A DNA stretch of 64,000 bases from Streptomyces sp. TN58 (lineage in GTDB: Bacteria > Actinomycetota > Actinomycetes > Streptomycetales > Streptomycetaceae). This document shows, one piece after another, positions 1 through 10,768 of the stretch. Within the stretch, counting starts at the first letter, position 1. Each line of letters begins with the position of its first letter. Location: contig NZ_CP018870.1 of assembly GCF_001941845.1 (NCBI RefSeq), forward strand, positions 1,488,001 to 1,552,000, read 5' to 3'. The position numbers and the translations under genes are program-made. The notes below the pieces were generated by a model. That model searched no databases. It had not been told where the DNA came from and was given only the letters and a program-made list of their open reading frames with translations.

Positions 1-339
1 GACGTGCTCGGCAAGCACGCGGTCCGCGCCCAGGACCGTTCCGGCTTCGTCGTCAACGCGCTCCTCGTCCCCTACCTGCTCTCCGCGATCCGCATGTTCG
101 AGTCCGGCATCGCGAGCCGCGAGGACATCGACAACGGCATGGAGCTCGGCTGCGCCCACCCCATGGGTCCGCTGAAGCTGTCCGACCTCATCGGCCTGGA
201 CACCATCGCCTCGATCGCCGACTCGATGTACGCCGAGTACAAGGAGCCGCTGTACGCCGCTCCCCCGCTGCTCCAGCGCATGGTCGACGCCGGCCGCCTG
301 GGCCGCAAGACGGGCGCGGGCTTCTACCCGTACGGCTGA
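1..339 (+). CDS. 3-hydroxyacyl-CoA (3-hydroxybutyryl-CoA) dehydrogenase, C-terminal part
   Basis: This is the 3' end of a gene that enters from the left edge; the reading frame is open from base 1, so the GTG at base 4 is not the real start. The visible 112 residues form the C-terminal helical domain of the 3HCDH family, with the family-typical N-A-L-L-x-P-Y stretch, a G-x-x-x-P-M-G-P-L-x-L-x-D-x-I-G-L-D segment and the ending G-R-K-T-G-x-G-F-Y-x-Y. The family oxidises (S)-3-hydroxyacyl-CoA to 3-oxoacyl-CoA with NAD(P) in the cytoplasm. The NAD-binding domain lies outside the window, so substrate chain length and cofactor cannot be judged here. Confidence 0.9.
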   Translation, partial: DVLGKHAVRAQDRSGFVVNALLVPYLLSAIRMFESGIASREDIDNGMELGCAHPMGPLKLSDLIGLDTIASIADSMYAEYKEPLYAAPPLLQRMVDAGRLGRKTGAGFYPYG

Positions 340-358
340 CCGCCCGGGCGGACCCCGC

Positions 359-892
359 CTACCGGCCGAGCCGCAGGTGGTGCAGCAGGAGCAGCCCGGC
401 CGCCATGTTGGCGGCCGGGATCTCCCCGTCCGCGATCATGTCCGGCACCAGCTTGAGGGGGACCCACTCCCGGCGCGAGGACTCGAAGTCGTCCTCGGGG
501 TGGCCGGTGTAGGTGGCCCCGTCCGCCCAGTACAGGTGGTGGCGGGCGTCGGTCAGCCCGTTGGACGGCTCGACGGTCATCAGGTGGTGGAGCGGGCCGG
601 GCCGCCAGCCCGACTCCTCCTCCATCTCGCGGGCCGCCGCGGCCGCGATGTCCTCGCCGTCCTCGACCACCCCGGCGGGCAGTTCCCAGCCCCAGCTGTC
701 GGTGATGAAGCGGTGCCGCCAGAGCAGCAGCACCTCGTTGGCCTCGTTGACGGCCGTGGCCACGGCCACCGGGCGCAGCCGGATCACGAAGTGGTCCAGG
801 TGCCGGCCGTCGGGAAGTTCCACATCGGCGAGATTCACGTCGAACCAGCGGTTCTTGTACACAGTCTGCTCACTCAGGTTCGTCCACTGCAC
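359..892 (-). CDS. NUDIX hydrolase (ADP-ribose pyrophosphatase-like)
   Basis: This encodes a 177-residue NUDIX hydrolase. The Nudix box runs from about Gly74 to Gly95 with the full G-x5-E-x7-R-E-x-x-E-E-x-G pattern (R-E-M-E-E-E-S-G), so metal-dependent pyrophosphate cleavage should be intact. The arrangement of N-terminal strands and a late E-x-R-x-E-W-V segment resembles the ADP-ribose/NDP-sugar group, but the substrate is an inference. I chose the GTG at 892 because GGAAGG lies 8-10 bases upstream; a longer frame to 1006 exists but runs into the end of the next gene and lacks conservation signs. It lies 53 bases downstream of the TPR regulator on the same strand and may be co-transcribed with it. 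Confidence 0.88.
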   Translation of the reverse strand: MQWTNLSEQTVYKNRWFDVNLADVELPDGRHLDHFVIRLRPVAVATAVNEANEVLLLWRHRFITDSWGWELPAGVVEDGEDIAAAAAREMEEESGWRPGPLHHLMTVEPSNGLTDARHHLYWADGATYTGHPEDDFESSRREWVPLKLVPDMIADGEIPAANMAAGLLLLHHLRLGR

Positions 893-945
893 GGCTGTGC
901 CACCTTCCGTTCGAGTAGGTGGCAAACATCGCAGCAGCTGCCCTG

Positions 946-2286
946 TCACAGGGGAACGCGCAGTGCCCCGTCGATCAGCCGCACGGTCTCCTGCGCGTCC
1001 GAACAACCGCTGGTCAGCAGCTGTTCACGGACCGCCCGAAGCCGGTCGCGCAACCGCAGCGACTCCATCCCCCGGGCCCGCTCGGCCATCTCCGCCGCTC
1101 CAGCGGCCGCCCGGTCCGCCTCTCCCTGGCGGAGCTGGATCTCGCAGAGCATCGCCAGCCGGTGCACCCGCCCCCGGTCGTGCGCGGGCGTGCCGACGGC
1201 GGCTGCGGCCTGCACCCGCGCCGCCTCCAGATCCCCCAGACTGAGCAGGGCCTCGGCGACCTGCACGTTGACGAGGCCCGGCTGTACGTAGCCGGTCTCG
1301 TCCGGCTCACTGCCCGGGCGGATCCGCGCGGCGGCCTTCTCCGCGCCCCGGATGCACGCCAGCGCGGCCTGCGCGTCACCGAGTTGGGCGTACGCCTTGG
1401 CCTGCATGGCGTGCAGGTCGGCGGCGAGCGCCGGGGTGGTGTGCCGGCCGGCCGCGCGCAGCGCCGCCTCGGCGAAGGCGACGGCCTGGCGGTACTCCCG
1501 CAGGTGCAGGCACTGGTTGACGATCAGGGCGATCACGTACGCCCCGAGCCCCCGGTCCCCGCTCGCCTTGGCCAGCCGCAGCGCCTGGTGGAAGTAGCGC
1601 TGGGCCAGTCCGTGCGCGTCCGAGTCGTACGCGCAGATCCCCGCCACCGCCACCAGGGAGCCGGAGGCCCGGTGCAGCCGGCGGCCGAGGTTGTCGGGGT
1701 AACTCCCGCGCAGCATCGGCGCGGTCTCGTTCCCGAGGAAGCGGACGATCCGGTCGCGGGTGGCCATGCCGCCGGCCCGGCGGTACATCAGCTCGTAGTG
1801 GGCGCGGGCGGCCTTGAGGATCTCGACGTGCTCGGGGCCGATCCGGTTCGGGCCGTCACGCGAGACGTCGGCGTCCTCGGGCGGGTTCTCCCATTCCCAC
1901 ACCGGGATGACGGCCGGGGTGCCCGTCACCGCCTCGGCGGTGAGGAGTTGGGGCCGGGCCTGCCCGTCGGAGCGCCACAGGGCCGCGGCCCGGTCCACGA
2001 ACCCGCTCAGCGGGGAGGCGTGCAGGGAGACCGGCTGGTCCGGCACCCCGAGGCCGATGTCGTCCAGCCCCACGGGCCGCCGCAGCCGGCCCCCGAGCAC
2101 CTCGCAGATCAGGTCGGGGACCTGGCCGCGCGGGCGCTGCCCCTTCAACCACCGGTTCACGGCGGTGTGTTCGTAGCGCAGGGCCAGTCCGCGGGTGCGC
2201 CCCGCCTGGTTCACGTGGGCGGCGAGCCCGGCGTGGGACATGCCCGCCTCCGCGAGGAGGGCATCGAGCAGGACATTGGGCTGCAT
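946..2286 (-). CDS. HTH/TPR-repeat transcriptional regulator (Nsd-like Streptomyces family)
   Basis: This is a 446-residue cytoplasmic protein. The first 80 residues resemble the degenerate helix-turn-helix of Streptomyces regulators that have an H-x-A-V-N-R-W-L-K-G-x-x-P core. The rest, from about residue 150, is helical and contains repeated A-x-x-Y-A-x-L-G-D and A-x-A-L-L-S-L-G-D-L segments typical of tetratricopeptide repeats. Proteins with this plan act as regulators of development or antibiotic production in Streptomyces (NsdA is the best-known relative), but no specific ortholog is claimed. The ATG at 2286 follows a weak GGGAG. Two related TTCAC-type palindromes lie 46-87 bases upstream and are candidate operators. 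Confidence 0.72.
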   Translation of the reverse strand: MQPNVLLDALLAEAGMSHAGLAAHVNQAGRTRGLALRYEHTAVNRWLKGQRPRGQVPDLICEVLGGRLRRPVGLDDIGLGVPDQPVSLHASPLSGFVDRAAALWRSDGQARPQLLTAEAVTGTPAVIPVWEWENPPEDADVSRDGPNRIGPEHVEILKAARAHYELMYRRAGGMATRDRIVRFLGNETAPMLRGSYPDNLGRRLHRASGSLVAVAGICAYDSDAHGLAQRYFHQALRLAKASGDRGLGAYVIALIVNQCLHLREYRQAVAFAEAALRAAGRHTTPALAADLHAMQAKAYAQLGDAQAALACIRGAEKAAARIRPGSEPDETGYVQPGLVNVQVAEALLSLGDLEAARVQAAAAVGTPAHDRGRVHRLAMLCEIQLRQGEADRAAAGAAEMAERARGMESLRLRDRLRAVREQLLTSGCSDAQETVRLIDGALRVPL

Positions 2287-2331
2287 GGGCCGCTCCCGGA
2301 GCTCGTCGGTATCAGGCTAGAGGCTGCGCGG

Positions 2332-2373
2332 TTCACGCGGGGTGCACTGCGTTCAATTCACACGGGGTGTGAA
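2332..2373. promoter_or_regulatory. Two palindromic TTCAC-type operator candidates
   Basis: A perfect 17-bp palindrome, TTCACAC-GGG-GTGTGAA, occupies 2357-2373. A degenerate copy, TTCACGCGGGGTGCA, sits at 2332-2346 in the same orientation about 25 bp away. Both lie just upstream of the TPR regulator gene, so autoregulation is plausible. No protein assignment can be made from sequence alone. Confidence 0.5.
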
Positions 2374-2399
2374 GCAAGTACGCGCATAAATGCGATCCG

Positions 2400-2740
2400 C
2401 ACTCTGCCGCACGGGCCCCCGGACGCGCTTCACTGAAGACCCTCGCCAAGAGGAGCCCGGGTCGTCGGCTCCCCCTCGAACAGTGCGACGACCCGTACCG
2501 CGCCGCCCGTCCTGCTGTCTGCCCGACACTCCATGGCAGGCGGGCGGCGCCTTCCGGTTCCGTCGGCGCCCGGTTGGTCGCCGGGCCCCGGCAGCGGACC
2601 GGACCGGACGCGCGCCGGGCCCATCCACCGGGCCCGGCGTGCGTGGGCGCACGCGCCCGCCACTCCCCCCCTCCGGCCGCACCGATTGTGTCGACCGGCC
2701 GGCAGCCCCCGACACGGGCCCGATGGTTCCCACCCGAACG
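2400..2740. other. Intergenic stretch without a recognisable gene
   Basis: Between the upstream region of the TPR regulator and the pheT terminator there are about 340 bases of GC-rich DNA. The reading frames here have no ribosome-binding site, protein-family signature or conserved start. I see no tRNA-like T-loop and no strong hairpin other than the terminator at 2742-2777. Confidence 0.5.
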
Positions 2741-2741
2741 A

Positions 2742-2777
2742 GTGAGGGGGGTGTCCGGTACCGGACACCCCCCTCAC
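2742..2777 (-). terminator. pheST transcription terminator (36-bp perfect palindrome)
   Basis: The sequence is fully self-complementary: 18 bases beginning GTGAGGGGGG and their exact reverse complement with no loop bases. It begins 32 bases after the pheT stop codon on the minus strand. It lacks a clear U-tract, as is common for Streptomyces terminators. Confidence 0.75.
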
Positions 2778-2808
2778 CAGGCCTCGTACGGGCCCGAAGG
2801 CCCCTCGG

Positions 2809-5336
2809 CTACGCGCCCCGGAGCACCGCCCCGGTCCGCTCGCCGGCGAGCGCCACCGCCGCGTCGCGCGCGGCCGTGGACTCCTCGGCGGTCAGCGTCC
2901 GGTCGCTCGCGCGGAAGCGCAGCGCGTACGCCAGGGACTTCTTGCCGGCGCCGACCTGATCACCGGTGAACACGTCGAACAGGCGCAGCGACTCCAGGAG
3001 TTCACCCGCTCCCTTGCGCAGGGCCGCCTCCACCGACGCGGCCGGAACGGACGCGTCGACGATCAGCGCGACGTCCTGGGTCGCCACCGGGAAGGAGGAG
3101 ATCCGGGGCGCCTGGACGGCCTCTCCGCCGGCCGCCGCGAGGCGGTCCAGGTCGAGCTCCATCGCGCTGGTGCGGGCCGGCAGGCCCATCGCCTTGACCA
3201 CCCGCGGGTGCAGTTCGCCGGCGTGGCCGATGACCTGCTCCACACCACCGACGGTGACGACCAGCTCGGCGCAGCGGCCCGGGTGCCAGGGGCCGTACTG
3301 GCCCTGGCGGACGACCAGTTCCGCGCCGGCCTCGACGGCCAGCGCGCGGGCGGCCTGGATCGCGTCGGCCCAGTCGGCCGGGCGGCCCTTGCCCCACCAG
3401 CCGGCCTGCTCGCGGGCACCGGCCAGCACGACCGCGGCGTACCGCGGCTGCGCGGGCAGCGCCGCGTCCAGGGTGGCGACCTCCTCGTCGGTGGGACGCC
3501 GGTCGACGGGCAGCCGTACGGCGACACCCGGCCGGTCGGCGGCCCGGAAGACCGAACCGGTCTCGAAGAGGGCGAGGTCGTGGCTGCCCCGGCTGTCGTT
3601 GCGGCGCAGCGCGCCGAGCAGACCCGGCAGCAGCGTGGTGCGCAGCGCCGGCTCCTCGTCGGAGAGCGGGTTGACCAGCTTGACCACCTGGCGGGCGGCG
3701 TCGTGCGCCGGCAGCTGGAGCTGGTCGAAGACGCCCTCGCCGAGGAACGGGTAGCTGAGCGCCTCGACGTAGCCGGCGCCGGCCAGCGCGCGGCCCACCC
3801 GGCGGTGCAGCTGCTGCCGGGCGGTCAGGCCGCGGCCGGACGGCACCTGCGGGAGGGTCGACGGCAGGTTGCCGTAGCCCTCCAGCCGGATGACTTCTTC
3901 GGCGAGGTCGTTGGGCGCGGCGAGGTCGGGCCGCCACGAGGGCAGCGTGACGACGAGCTCGTCCTGGCCGTAGACGTCGCAGCCGATCTCCTGGAGGCGG
4001 CGCACGACGGTCTCACGGCCGTACTCCATGCCCGCGACCCGGTCCGGGTGGTCGGCGGCCATCGCGATGGTGCGCGGCGCGCCCGGGGCGACGACCTCGG
4101 TGACGCCGGCCTCGGCGGTGCCGCCCGCGAGGAGCACGAGCAGGTCGACGGTCCGCTGTGCGGCCGCGGCGGCGGCCAGCGGGTCGACGCCCCGCTCGAA
4201 GCGCTTGGAGGCCTCGGAGGAGAGCTTCATACGGCGGGCGGTGCGCGAGATCGACACGGAGTCGAAGTGCGCGGCCTCGATGACCACGTCGGTGGTCCCG
4301 GTGACGGCGCCGGTCTCCGGGTCGGTGACGGAGTCGGCGATCTCGGTGTTGGCGCCGCCCATGACGCCGGCGAGCCCGATCGGCCCGCTGTTGTCGGTGA
4401 TCACCAGGTCCTCGGCGTCGAGCGTGCGCTTGACCCCGTCGAGGGTGGTGAACTTCTCACCCTGCTCGGCACGGCGGACGCCGATGGTGCCGTCGATCCG
4501 CGAGCGGTCGTAGGCGTGCAGCGGCTGGCCGAGTTCGAGCATCACGTAGTTGGTGATGTCGACGGCGAGCGAGATCGGGCGCATGCCGGCCTTCTGGAGG
4601 CGGCGCTGGAGCCAGATCGGGGAGCGGGCCTCCGGGTCGAGACCGGTCACGGTGCGGGCGGTGAAGCGGTCGCAGCCCGCCGGGTCGTCGATCTTGACCG
4701 GGTAGCCGTACGAGTTCGGCCCCGGCACGTCGAGCAGCGCGGGGTCGCGCAGCGGCAGGCCGTAGGCGGTGGCCACCTCGCGGGCGATGCCGCGCAGGGA
4801 CATGCAGTAGCCGCGGTCCGGGGTGACGTCGATGTGCAGCACCTCGTCGACGAGCTGGAGCAGCTCGATCGCGTCGGTGCCGGCCTCGTGCTCCGGCGGC
4901 AGCACGATGATGCCGTGCGTGCCGTCGTCGCCCATGCCGAGCTCCTCGCCGGAGCAGATCATGCCGTGCGAGGTCTTGCCGTACGTCTTGCGTGCGGCGA
5001 TCGCGAAGTCGCCGGGCAGGACGGCGCCCGGCAGGACCACGACGACCTTGTCGCCGACGGCGAAGTTCCGGGCGCCGCAGACGATCTCCTGCGGCTCGCC
5101 GGTGCCGTTGGCGGCGCCGACGTCGACCGTGCAGAACCGGATCGGCTTGCGGAAGCCCTCCAGCTCCTCGATGGTCAGCACCTGGCCGACGACGAGGGGG
5201 CCCTTGAGCCCGGCGCCGAGCTGCTCGACCGTCTCGACCTCCAGGCCGGCGTCGACGAGCTTGGCCGCGACGTCGCGACCGGTCTCACCCGCGGGGAGGT
5301 CGACGTACTCCCGCAGCCACGAAAGCGGGACCCGCA

Positions 5337-5337
<1 letters not shown>
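2809..5337 (-). CDS. pheT: Phenylalanine--tRNA ligase beta subunit
   Basis: The 842-residue protein starts [12 protein letters not shown], the standard PheT N-terminus. It then carries the tRNA-binding (EMAP-like) domain at about 40-160, the B3/B4 editing domain in the middle (about 230-420), a B5 domain, the catalytic-like core and a C-terminal anticodon-binding FDX-ACB domain (about 745-842, [14 protein letters not shown]). It pairs with PheS as an alpha2-beta2 enzyme that charges tRNA-Phe and edits mischarged Tyr. The start codon overlaps the pheS stop by one base (TGATG), indicating translational coupling. Length is normal for the family. Confidence 0.97.
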
Positions 5338-6560
<1,223 letters not shown>

Positions 6561-6615
6561 AGGGCCGCCGGGGGTGAGGGAGCCCGTGGGCCGCCCGGTG
6601 AGACGCTCCGCAGGG

Positions 6616-7884
6616 CTACTGCGAGAGGTAGGCCGGGGCGCCCACGGGCAGGATAAATCGGAACTCGGCCCCGCCGCCGGGGCCGCGGCCGACCGTGATG
6701 GTGCCGCCGTGCGCCTCCACGATGCCCTTGACGATGTAGAGGCCCAGGCCGGTGCCGCCGCGCTTGCTTCCCCGCCAGAAGCGGGTGAAGACGCGGGCCA
6801 TCGACTCCTCGGGGATCCCGGGGCCTTCGTCGGACACGGTGACGGCGGTTCCCTTCTCATGCGGCGACACCCCGATGGTGACCGTTCCCTCGCCGTGGCG
6901 CACCGCATTTTCGAGGAGGTTGCCGAGGATCTGGTCGATCTTGTCGGGATCGGCCCAGAGGTCGGGGAGCGGGCGGCTGATGCTGACGAGGAACCGCTCG
7001 GGGGCCTGGCCGTTCGCGGTGAGCGCCTGGACGTGCCGGCCCACCGCGGTGGCGATGTCGACCGGCTGGCGGCGGACCTCCAGGCGGCCGGAGTCGATGC
7101 GCGAGATGTCGAGGAGCTCGGCGATCAGGCGGGTGACGCGGTTGGCGTCGGCGTCGACGGTCTCCAGCATCAGCCGCTTCTGGTCGTCGGTGAACCGCTC
7201 CCACTTGGCCAGGAGGGTCGCCGTGAAGCCCTTGACTGAGGTCAGCGGGGAGCGCAGCTCGTGGGCGACCGTGGCGATCAGCTCGGCGTGGCTGCGTTCG
7301 GTGCGGCGGCGCGCCTCGGTGCCGCGCAGGGTGACGACGAGGCGCCGCACGGGACCGGTGGGGTGGGTGCGGATGTAGCTGGCGGAGACCAGCACCTCGC
7401 GGCCGCCCGGGAGCAGCAGGTTCCGCTCGGGCTGGCCGCGGCGGGTGGCGAGGCCCCCGTACGGGTCGGTCAGCGCCCACCAGCGGCGCCCTTCGAGGTC
7501 CTCCAGCGGGAGGGCGCGCTCGATGGGGGCGCCGAGTGCCTGCTCGGGCGCGAGTGCGGTGATCCGCGCGGCGGCCGCGTTGAAGCAGACCACCCGGCCC
7601 GTGTGGTCGGCGACGACGAGCCCGTCGGGCAGGTGGTCGGGGTCGACGGCGAAGCCGGGGCCGAAGCCCGCGCCGGGGGCCTCGGCGGCCGCCCGGGCGG
7701 CCGGGACCGGGCGGGGGGCGGCGGGGCCGGCGCCGCGCGCCCGGGCCGAGGACCCGGCCTGCGGTGGTACGCCGCACAGCCCGTCGGCGGCCGCGGCCGG
7801 GGGTGCGGGGGCGTCGCGGAACCGCTCCTCGGCCGCTGCCGCGGCCCCGGGTGCGCCGTTCGCACCGACGGTCGTGTCCGTCAT
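6616..7884 (-). CDS. Soluble PAS-domain sensor histidine kinase
   Basis: This 422-residue kinase has an Ala/Pro-rich low-complexity N-terminus (about 1-75) and a PAS domain (about 80-190, with D-G-L-V-V-A-D and V-V-C-F-N). The dimerisation/phosphoacceptor helix contains His208 in H-E-L-R-S-P-L-T. The HATPase domain has an N box (N-L-L-E-N-A-V-R-H), G1 (D-E-G-P-G-I-P) and G2 (G-G-T-G-L-G-L-Y-I-V-K). No membrane segment is visible, so sensing is cytoplasmic. No response regulator is adjacent, so its partner is unknown. The ATG at 7884 was preferred over an upstream in-frame start because the extra residues are not protein-like. It follows the RNA methyltransferase on the same strand with a 55-base gap. 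Confidence 0.9.
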   Translation of the reverse strand: MTDTTVGANGAPGAAAAAEERFRDAPAPPAAAADGLCGVPPQAGSSARARGAGPAAPRPVPAARAAAEAPGAGFGPGFAVDPDHLPDGLVVADHTGRVVCFNAAAARITALAPEQALGAPIERALPLEDLEGRRWWALTDPYGGLATRRGQPERNLLLPGGREVLVSASYIRTHPTGPVRRLVVTLRGTEARRRTERSHAELIATVAHELRSPLTSVKGFTATLLAKWERFTDDQKRLMLETVDADANRVTRLIAELLDISRIDSGRLEVRRQPVDIATAVGRHVQALTANGQAPERFLVSISRPLPDLWADPDKIDQILGNLLENAVRHGEGTVTIGVSPHEKGTAVTVSDEGPGIPEESMARVFTRFWRGSKRGGTGLGLYIVKGIVEAHGGTITVGRGPGGGAEFRFILPVGAPAYLSQ

Positions 7885-7939
7885 GTCCCCGTACCCCACA
7901 TCTCCGAGTAGCGCCGTGGGCCCCCGGGCCGCCACAGTA

Positions 7940-8809
<870 letters not shown>

Positions 8810-8868
8810 GGTCTGCGGGGTTCTCTCTCGGGGTGCGGGCGCCCGGGGCGCGGGAGTGCGGGAAAGCA

Positions 8869-8903
8869 CTCGGACCCGCAGGCGCGTCGCCTGCGGGTCC
8901 GAG
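8869..8903 (-). terminator. Terminator of the infC-rpmI-rplT operon
   Basis: A 16-bp perfect stem (CTCGGACCCGCAGGCG and its complement) with a 3-base loop lies 33 bases beyond the rplT stop codon on the minus strand. No long U-tract follows. It also separates the operon from the downstream RNA methyltransferase gene. Confidence 0.75.
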
Positions 8904-8935
8904 GGTGCCGACCGCTCAGTGCGGCCGGCCAGGCC

Positions 8936-9322
8936 TTACGCGGCGGCCTTGGGGGCGTTGACGTCGGCCGGGAGCGCCTTCTGCGCGACCTCGACGAGCG
9001 CGGCGAACGCGTTGGCGTCGTTGACGGCCAGCTCCGCGAGGATCTTGCGGTCCACCTCGATGTTGGCGGCCTTCAGACCCTGGATGAGGCGGTTGTACGT
9101 CATGCCGTTCTGGCGGGCAGCGGCGTTGATGCGCTGGATCCACAGCTGACGGAAGTCGCCCTTGCGCTTCTTGCGGTCGTTGAAGTTGTAGACCAGCGAG
9201 TGGGTGACCTGCTCCTTGGCCTTGCGGTACAGGCGCGAACGCTGACCGCGGTAGCCGGAGGCCGCCTCGAGGATCGCCCGGCGCTTCTTGTGGGCGTTTA
9301 CTGCCCGCTTGACGCGTGCCAC
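8936..9322 (-). CDS. rplT: 50S ribosomal protein L20
   Basis: The 128-residue basic protein begins [15 protein letters not shown] and contains the family core [34 protein letters not shown] and [10 protein letters not shown]. It binds 23S rRNA early in 50S assembly. It is the last gene of the infC-rpmI-rplT operon, 107 bases after rpmI. In several bacteria L20 feeds back on the leader of this operon; the leader here is described separately. Confidence 0.98.
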   Translation of the reverse strand: MARVKRAVNAHKKRRAILEAASGYRGQRSRLYRKAKEQVTHSLVYNFNDRKKRKGDFRQLWIQRINAAARQNGMTYNRLIQGLKAANIEVDRKILAELAVNDANAFAALVEVAQKALPADVNAPKAAA

Positions 9323-9398
9323 TTTTTAACTCCTTGTAGCGGGGCCGTGGGTGTCTTCACACGGCCCGGAAATTCGATGGGGTCCCGGTCTCGACATG

Positions 9399-9429
9399 CA
9401 TCCGCTCCCTGCGGGGGGAGCGGTGGATG
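9399..9429 (-). other. Stem-loop between rpmI and rplT
   Basis: CATCCGCTCCC pairs with GGGAGCGG(T)GGATG around a short loop, directly after the rpmI stop codon. It may be a processing site or a weak attenuator that adjusts rplT output. It is not followed by a U-tract. Confidence 0.45.
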
Positions 9430-9624
9430 TCAGATGCCGAGAAGCTTCTTGATCTTCGCGGCGTCGCCGGGAGCCATCTCCGCGTTGCCGGTGAGGCGGC
9501 GGGTGACACGGGACGACTTGTGCTCAAGCAGGTGGCGCTTGCCGGCGCGCTCGCGGAGCACCTTGCCGGAGCCGGTGACCTTGAAGCGCTTCTTGGTACC
9601 GCTGTGCGTCTTGTTCTTCGGCAT
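9430..9624 (-). CDS. rpmI: 50S ribosomal protein L35
   Basis: The 64-residue protein begins [21 protein letters not shown] and ends with the [12 protein letters not shown] tail expected for L35. It is very basic and of normal length. It sits between infC and rplT in the standard order, with gaps of 104 and 107 bases, each holding a stem-loop. Confidence 0.98.
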   Translation of the reverse strand: MPKNKTHSGTKKRFKVTGSGKVLRERAGKRHLLEHKSSRVTRRLTGNAEMAPGDAAKIKKLLGI

Positions 9625-9649
9625 GGCGCCGTTATCTCCTCGTCGGTGG

Positions 9650-9690
9650 CGCTCCCTCGCCGGTCCGGACCGGACCGGCTGGTGGGAGCG
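9650..9690 (-). other. Stem-loop between infC and rpmI
   Basis: CGCTCCC at 9650-9656 pairs with GGGAGCG at 9684-9690. Between them is a second palindrome, CCGGTCCGGACCGG. It lies just upstream of rpmI and may be an RNA processing or stability element. Confidence 0.4.
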
Positions 9691-9728
9691 TCATGTTGTG
9701 TCGGTGATTCGAGACAGATGCCTCGGAA

Positions 9729-10418
9729 TCAGGCCTCGGCGTTCGCCTCACCGGCGTCGGCCTCGGTGACCTCGGCATCCTTGGCGTCCGTCGCCTCGAC
9801 CGGGGCGGCCTCCTGGGAAGGAGTCGCCTCGTCGGCAGCGGCGGCACCCTGGCGCTCGGCCTTGCGGGCGGCCTGCGCCTCGCGGGCTTCGGCCATCGCC
9901 TCGGTCTTCTTCTTGTGCGGACCGAGGACCATGATCATGTTTCGGCCGTCCTGCTTCGGGTTCGACTCGATGAAGCCGAGCTCCTCGACGTCCGAAGCGA
10001 GACGCTGCAGCAGTCGGTAGCCGAGTTCCGGCCGGGACTGCTCGCGACCACGGAACATGATCGTGATCTTGACCTTGTCGCCCTGCTTGAGGAACCGAAC
10101 GACGTGACCCTTCTTGGTGTCATAGTCGTGCGGGTCGATCTTCGGCCGGAGCTTCATTTCCTTGATGACCGTGTGCGCCTGGTTCTTGCGCGCCTCACGG
10201 GCCTTCATGGCCGACTCGTACTTGAACTTGCCGTAGTCCATGAGCTTGCAGACCGGCGGGCGTGCGGACGCCGCGACCTCGACCAGGTCGAGGTCGTACT
10301 CCTGCGCGAGCTCAAGCGCCTTGGCAAGCGGCACGATGCCGACCTGCTCGCCGCTGGGACCGACGAGTCGTACCTCGGGAACGCGAATCCGGTCGTTGAT
10401 GCGGGGCTCGGTGCTGAT
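9729..10418 (-). CDS. infC: Translation initiation factor IF-3, probable AUC start
   Basis: The protein has the IF-3 N domain ([18 protein letters not shown]), the Y-G-K-F-K-Y-E linker and the C domain ([10 protein letters not shown] and M-F-R-G-R-E). It also has an acidic Ala/Glu-rich tail of about 45 residues, common in actinobacteria. IF-3 binds the 30S subunit and enforces start-codon selection. The best Shine-Dalgarno signal, GAGGAGG, lies 4 bases before ATC at 10418 and gives a 229-residue product. An in-frame GTG at 10442 lacks a good ribosome site. IF-3 genes of E. coli and Bacillus use AUU starts for self-regulation, so a non-canonical AUC start is plausible here. Confidence 0.93.
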   Translation of the reverse strand: MSTEPRINDRIRVPEVRLVGPSGEQVGIVPLAKALELAQEYDLDLVEVAASARPPVCKLMDYGKFKYESAMKAREARKNQAHTVIKEMKLRPKIDPHDYDTKKGHVVRFLKQGDKVKITIMFRGREQSRPELGYRLLQRLASDVEELGFIESNPKQDGRNMIMVLGPHKKKTEAMAEAREAQAARKAERQGAAAADEATPSQEAAPVEATDAKDAEVTEADAGEANAEA

Positions 10419-10719
10419 GGATCCTCCTCGGTAGCACCACACGACTGCCTGGCAGACAGCCGCTGACGTGTATTTCCGTCAGACCGACCGCGGCGGGAGA
10501 ATGAAAAAAGCCCCGCCGGGCACAGGCAGGGGCTCCAAAACAACCGGAGCACCGCCGCATGCGAAGACGCGGGGCGCAGACTCGGGCGGCTTTCCATCGT
10601 CCGTACGGAACGATGGATGCCGCCTGACCGGTGACCCGCCGCCCCGGAAGGCGGTCAGGTGGGAGAACGGAGCCTCCACTTGTGGGCCGGACGCCACAGC
10701 ATCCGGCCGGTCGATGTAC
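10419..10719 (-). promoter_or_regulatory. Structured 5' leader of infC-rpmI-rplT
   Basis: About 295 bases separate the likely transcription start from infC. In transcript order they contain three hairpins before the terminator: GGCCGGATGC/GCGTCCGGCC, a paired segment near CCTGACCGCC/GGTCAGGCGG, and CCATCG/CGATGG. The intrinsic terminator at 10504-10534 comes next, followed by TGACG/CGTCA and CTGCC/GGCAG stems. The layout resembles ribosomal-protein leaders that control infC operons by attenuation, such as the L20 leader of Bacillus. The match to a known RNA family was not tested. Confidence 0.6.
10504..10534 (-). terminator. infC: Intrinsic terminator inside the infC leader
   Basis: On the minus strand AGCCCC-(T)-GCC pairs with GGC-GGGGCT around a 7-base loop and is followed directly by TTTTTT. 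It is thus a textbook Rho-independent terminator, unusual for this GC-rich genome. It sits about 85 bases upstream of the infC start and downstream of the probable promoter, so it would act as an attenuator. Confidence 0.8.
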
Positions 10720-10725
10720 ATACTA
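10720..10725 (-). promoter_or_regulatory. infC: Probable infC operon promoter (extended -10)
   Basis: On the minus strand TGC-TAGTAT gives an extended -10 box. No good -35 hexamer is visible at normal spacing. The predicted start is near 10713. The region is shared with the divergent DUF1844 gene. Confidence 0.5.
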
Positions 10726-10768
10726 GCACCCGCGTTGCAAGCCCGCCGCACGGCATATCGTGGTCCGC

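Noticed and set aside
2400..2740. A tRNA or small-RNA gene
   Set aside because: No T-loop GTTCRANNC, no cloverleaf pairing and no clear promoter were seen.
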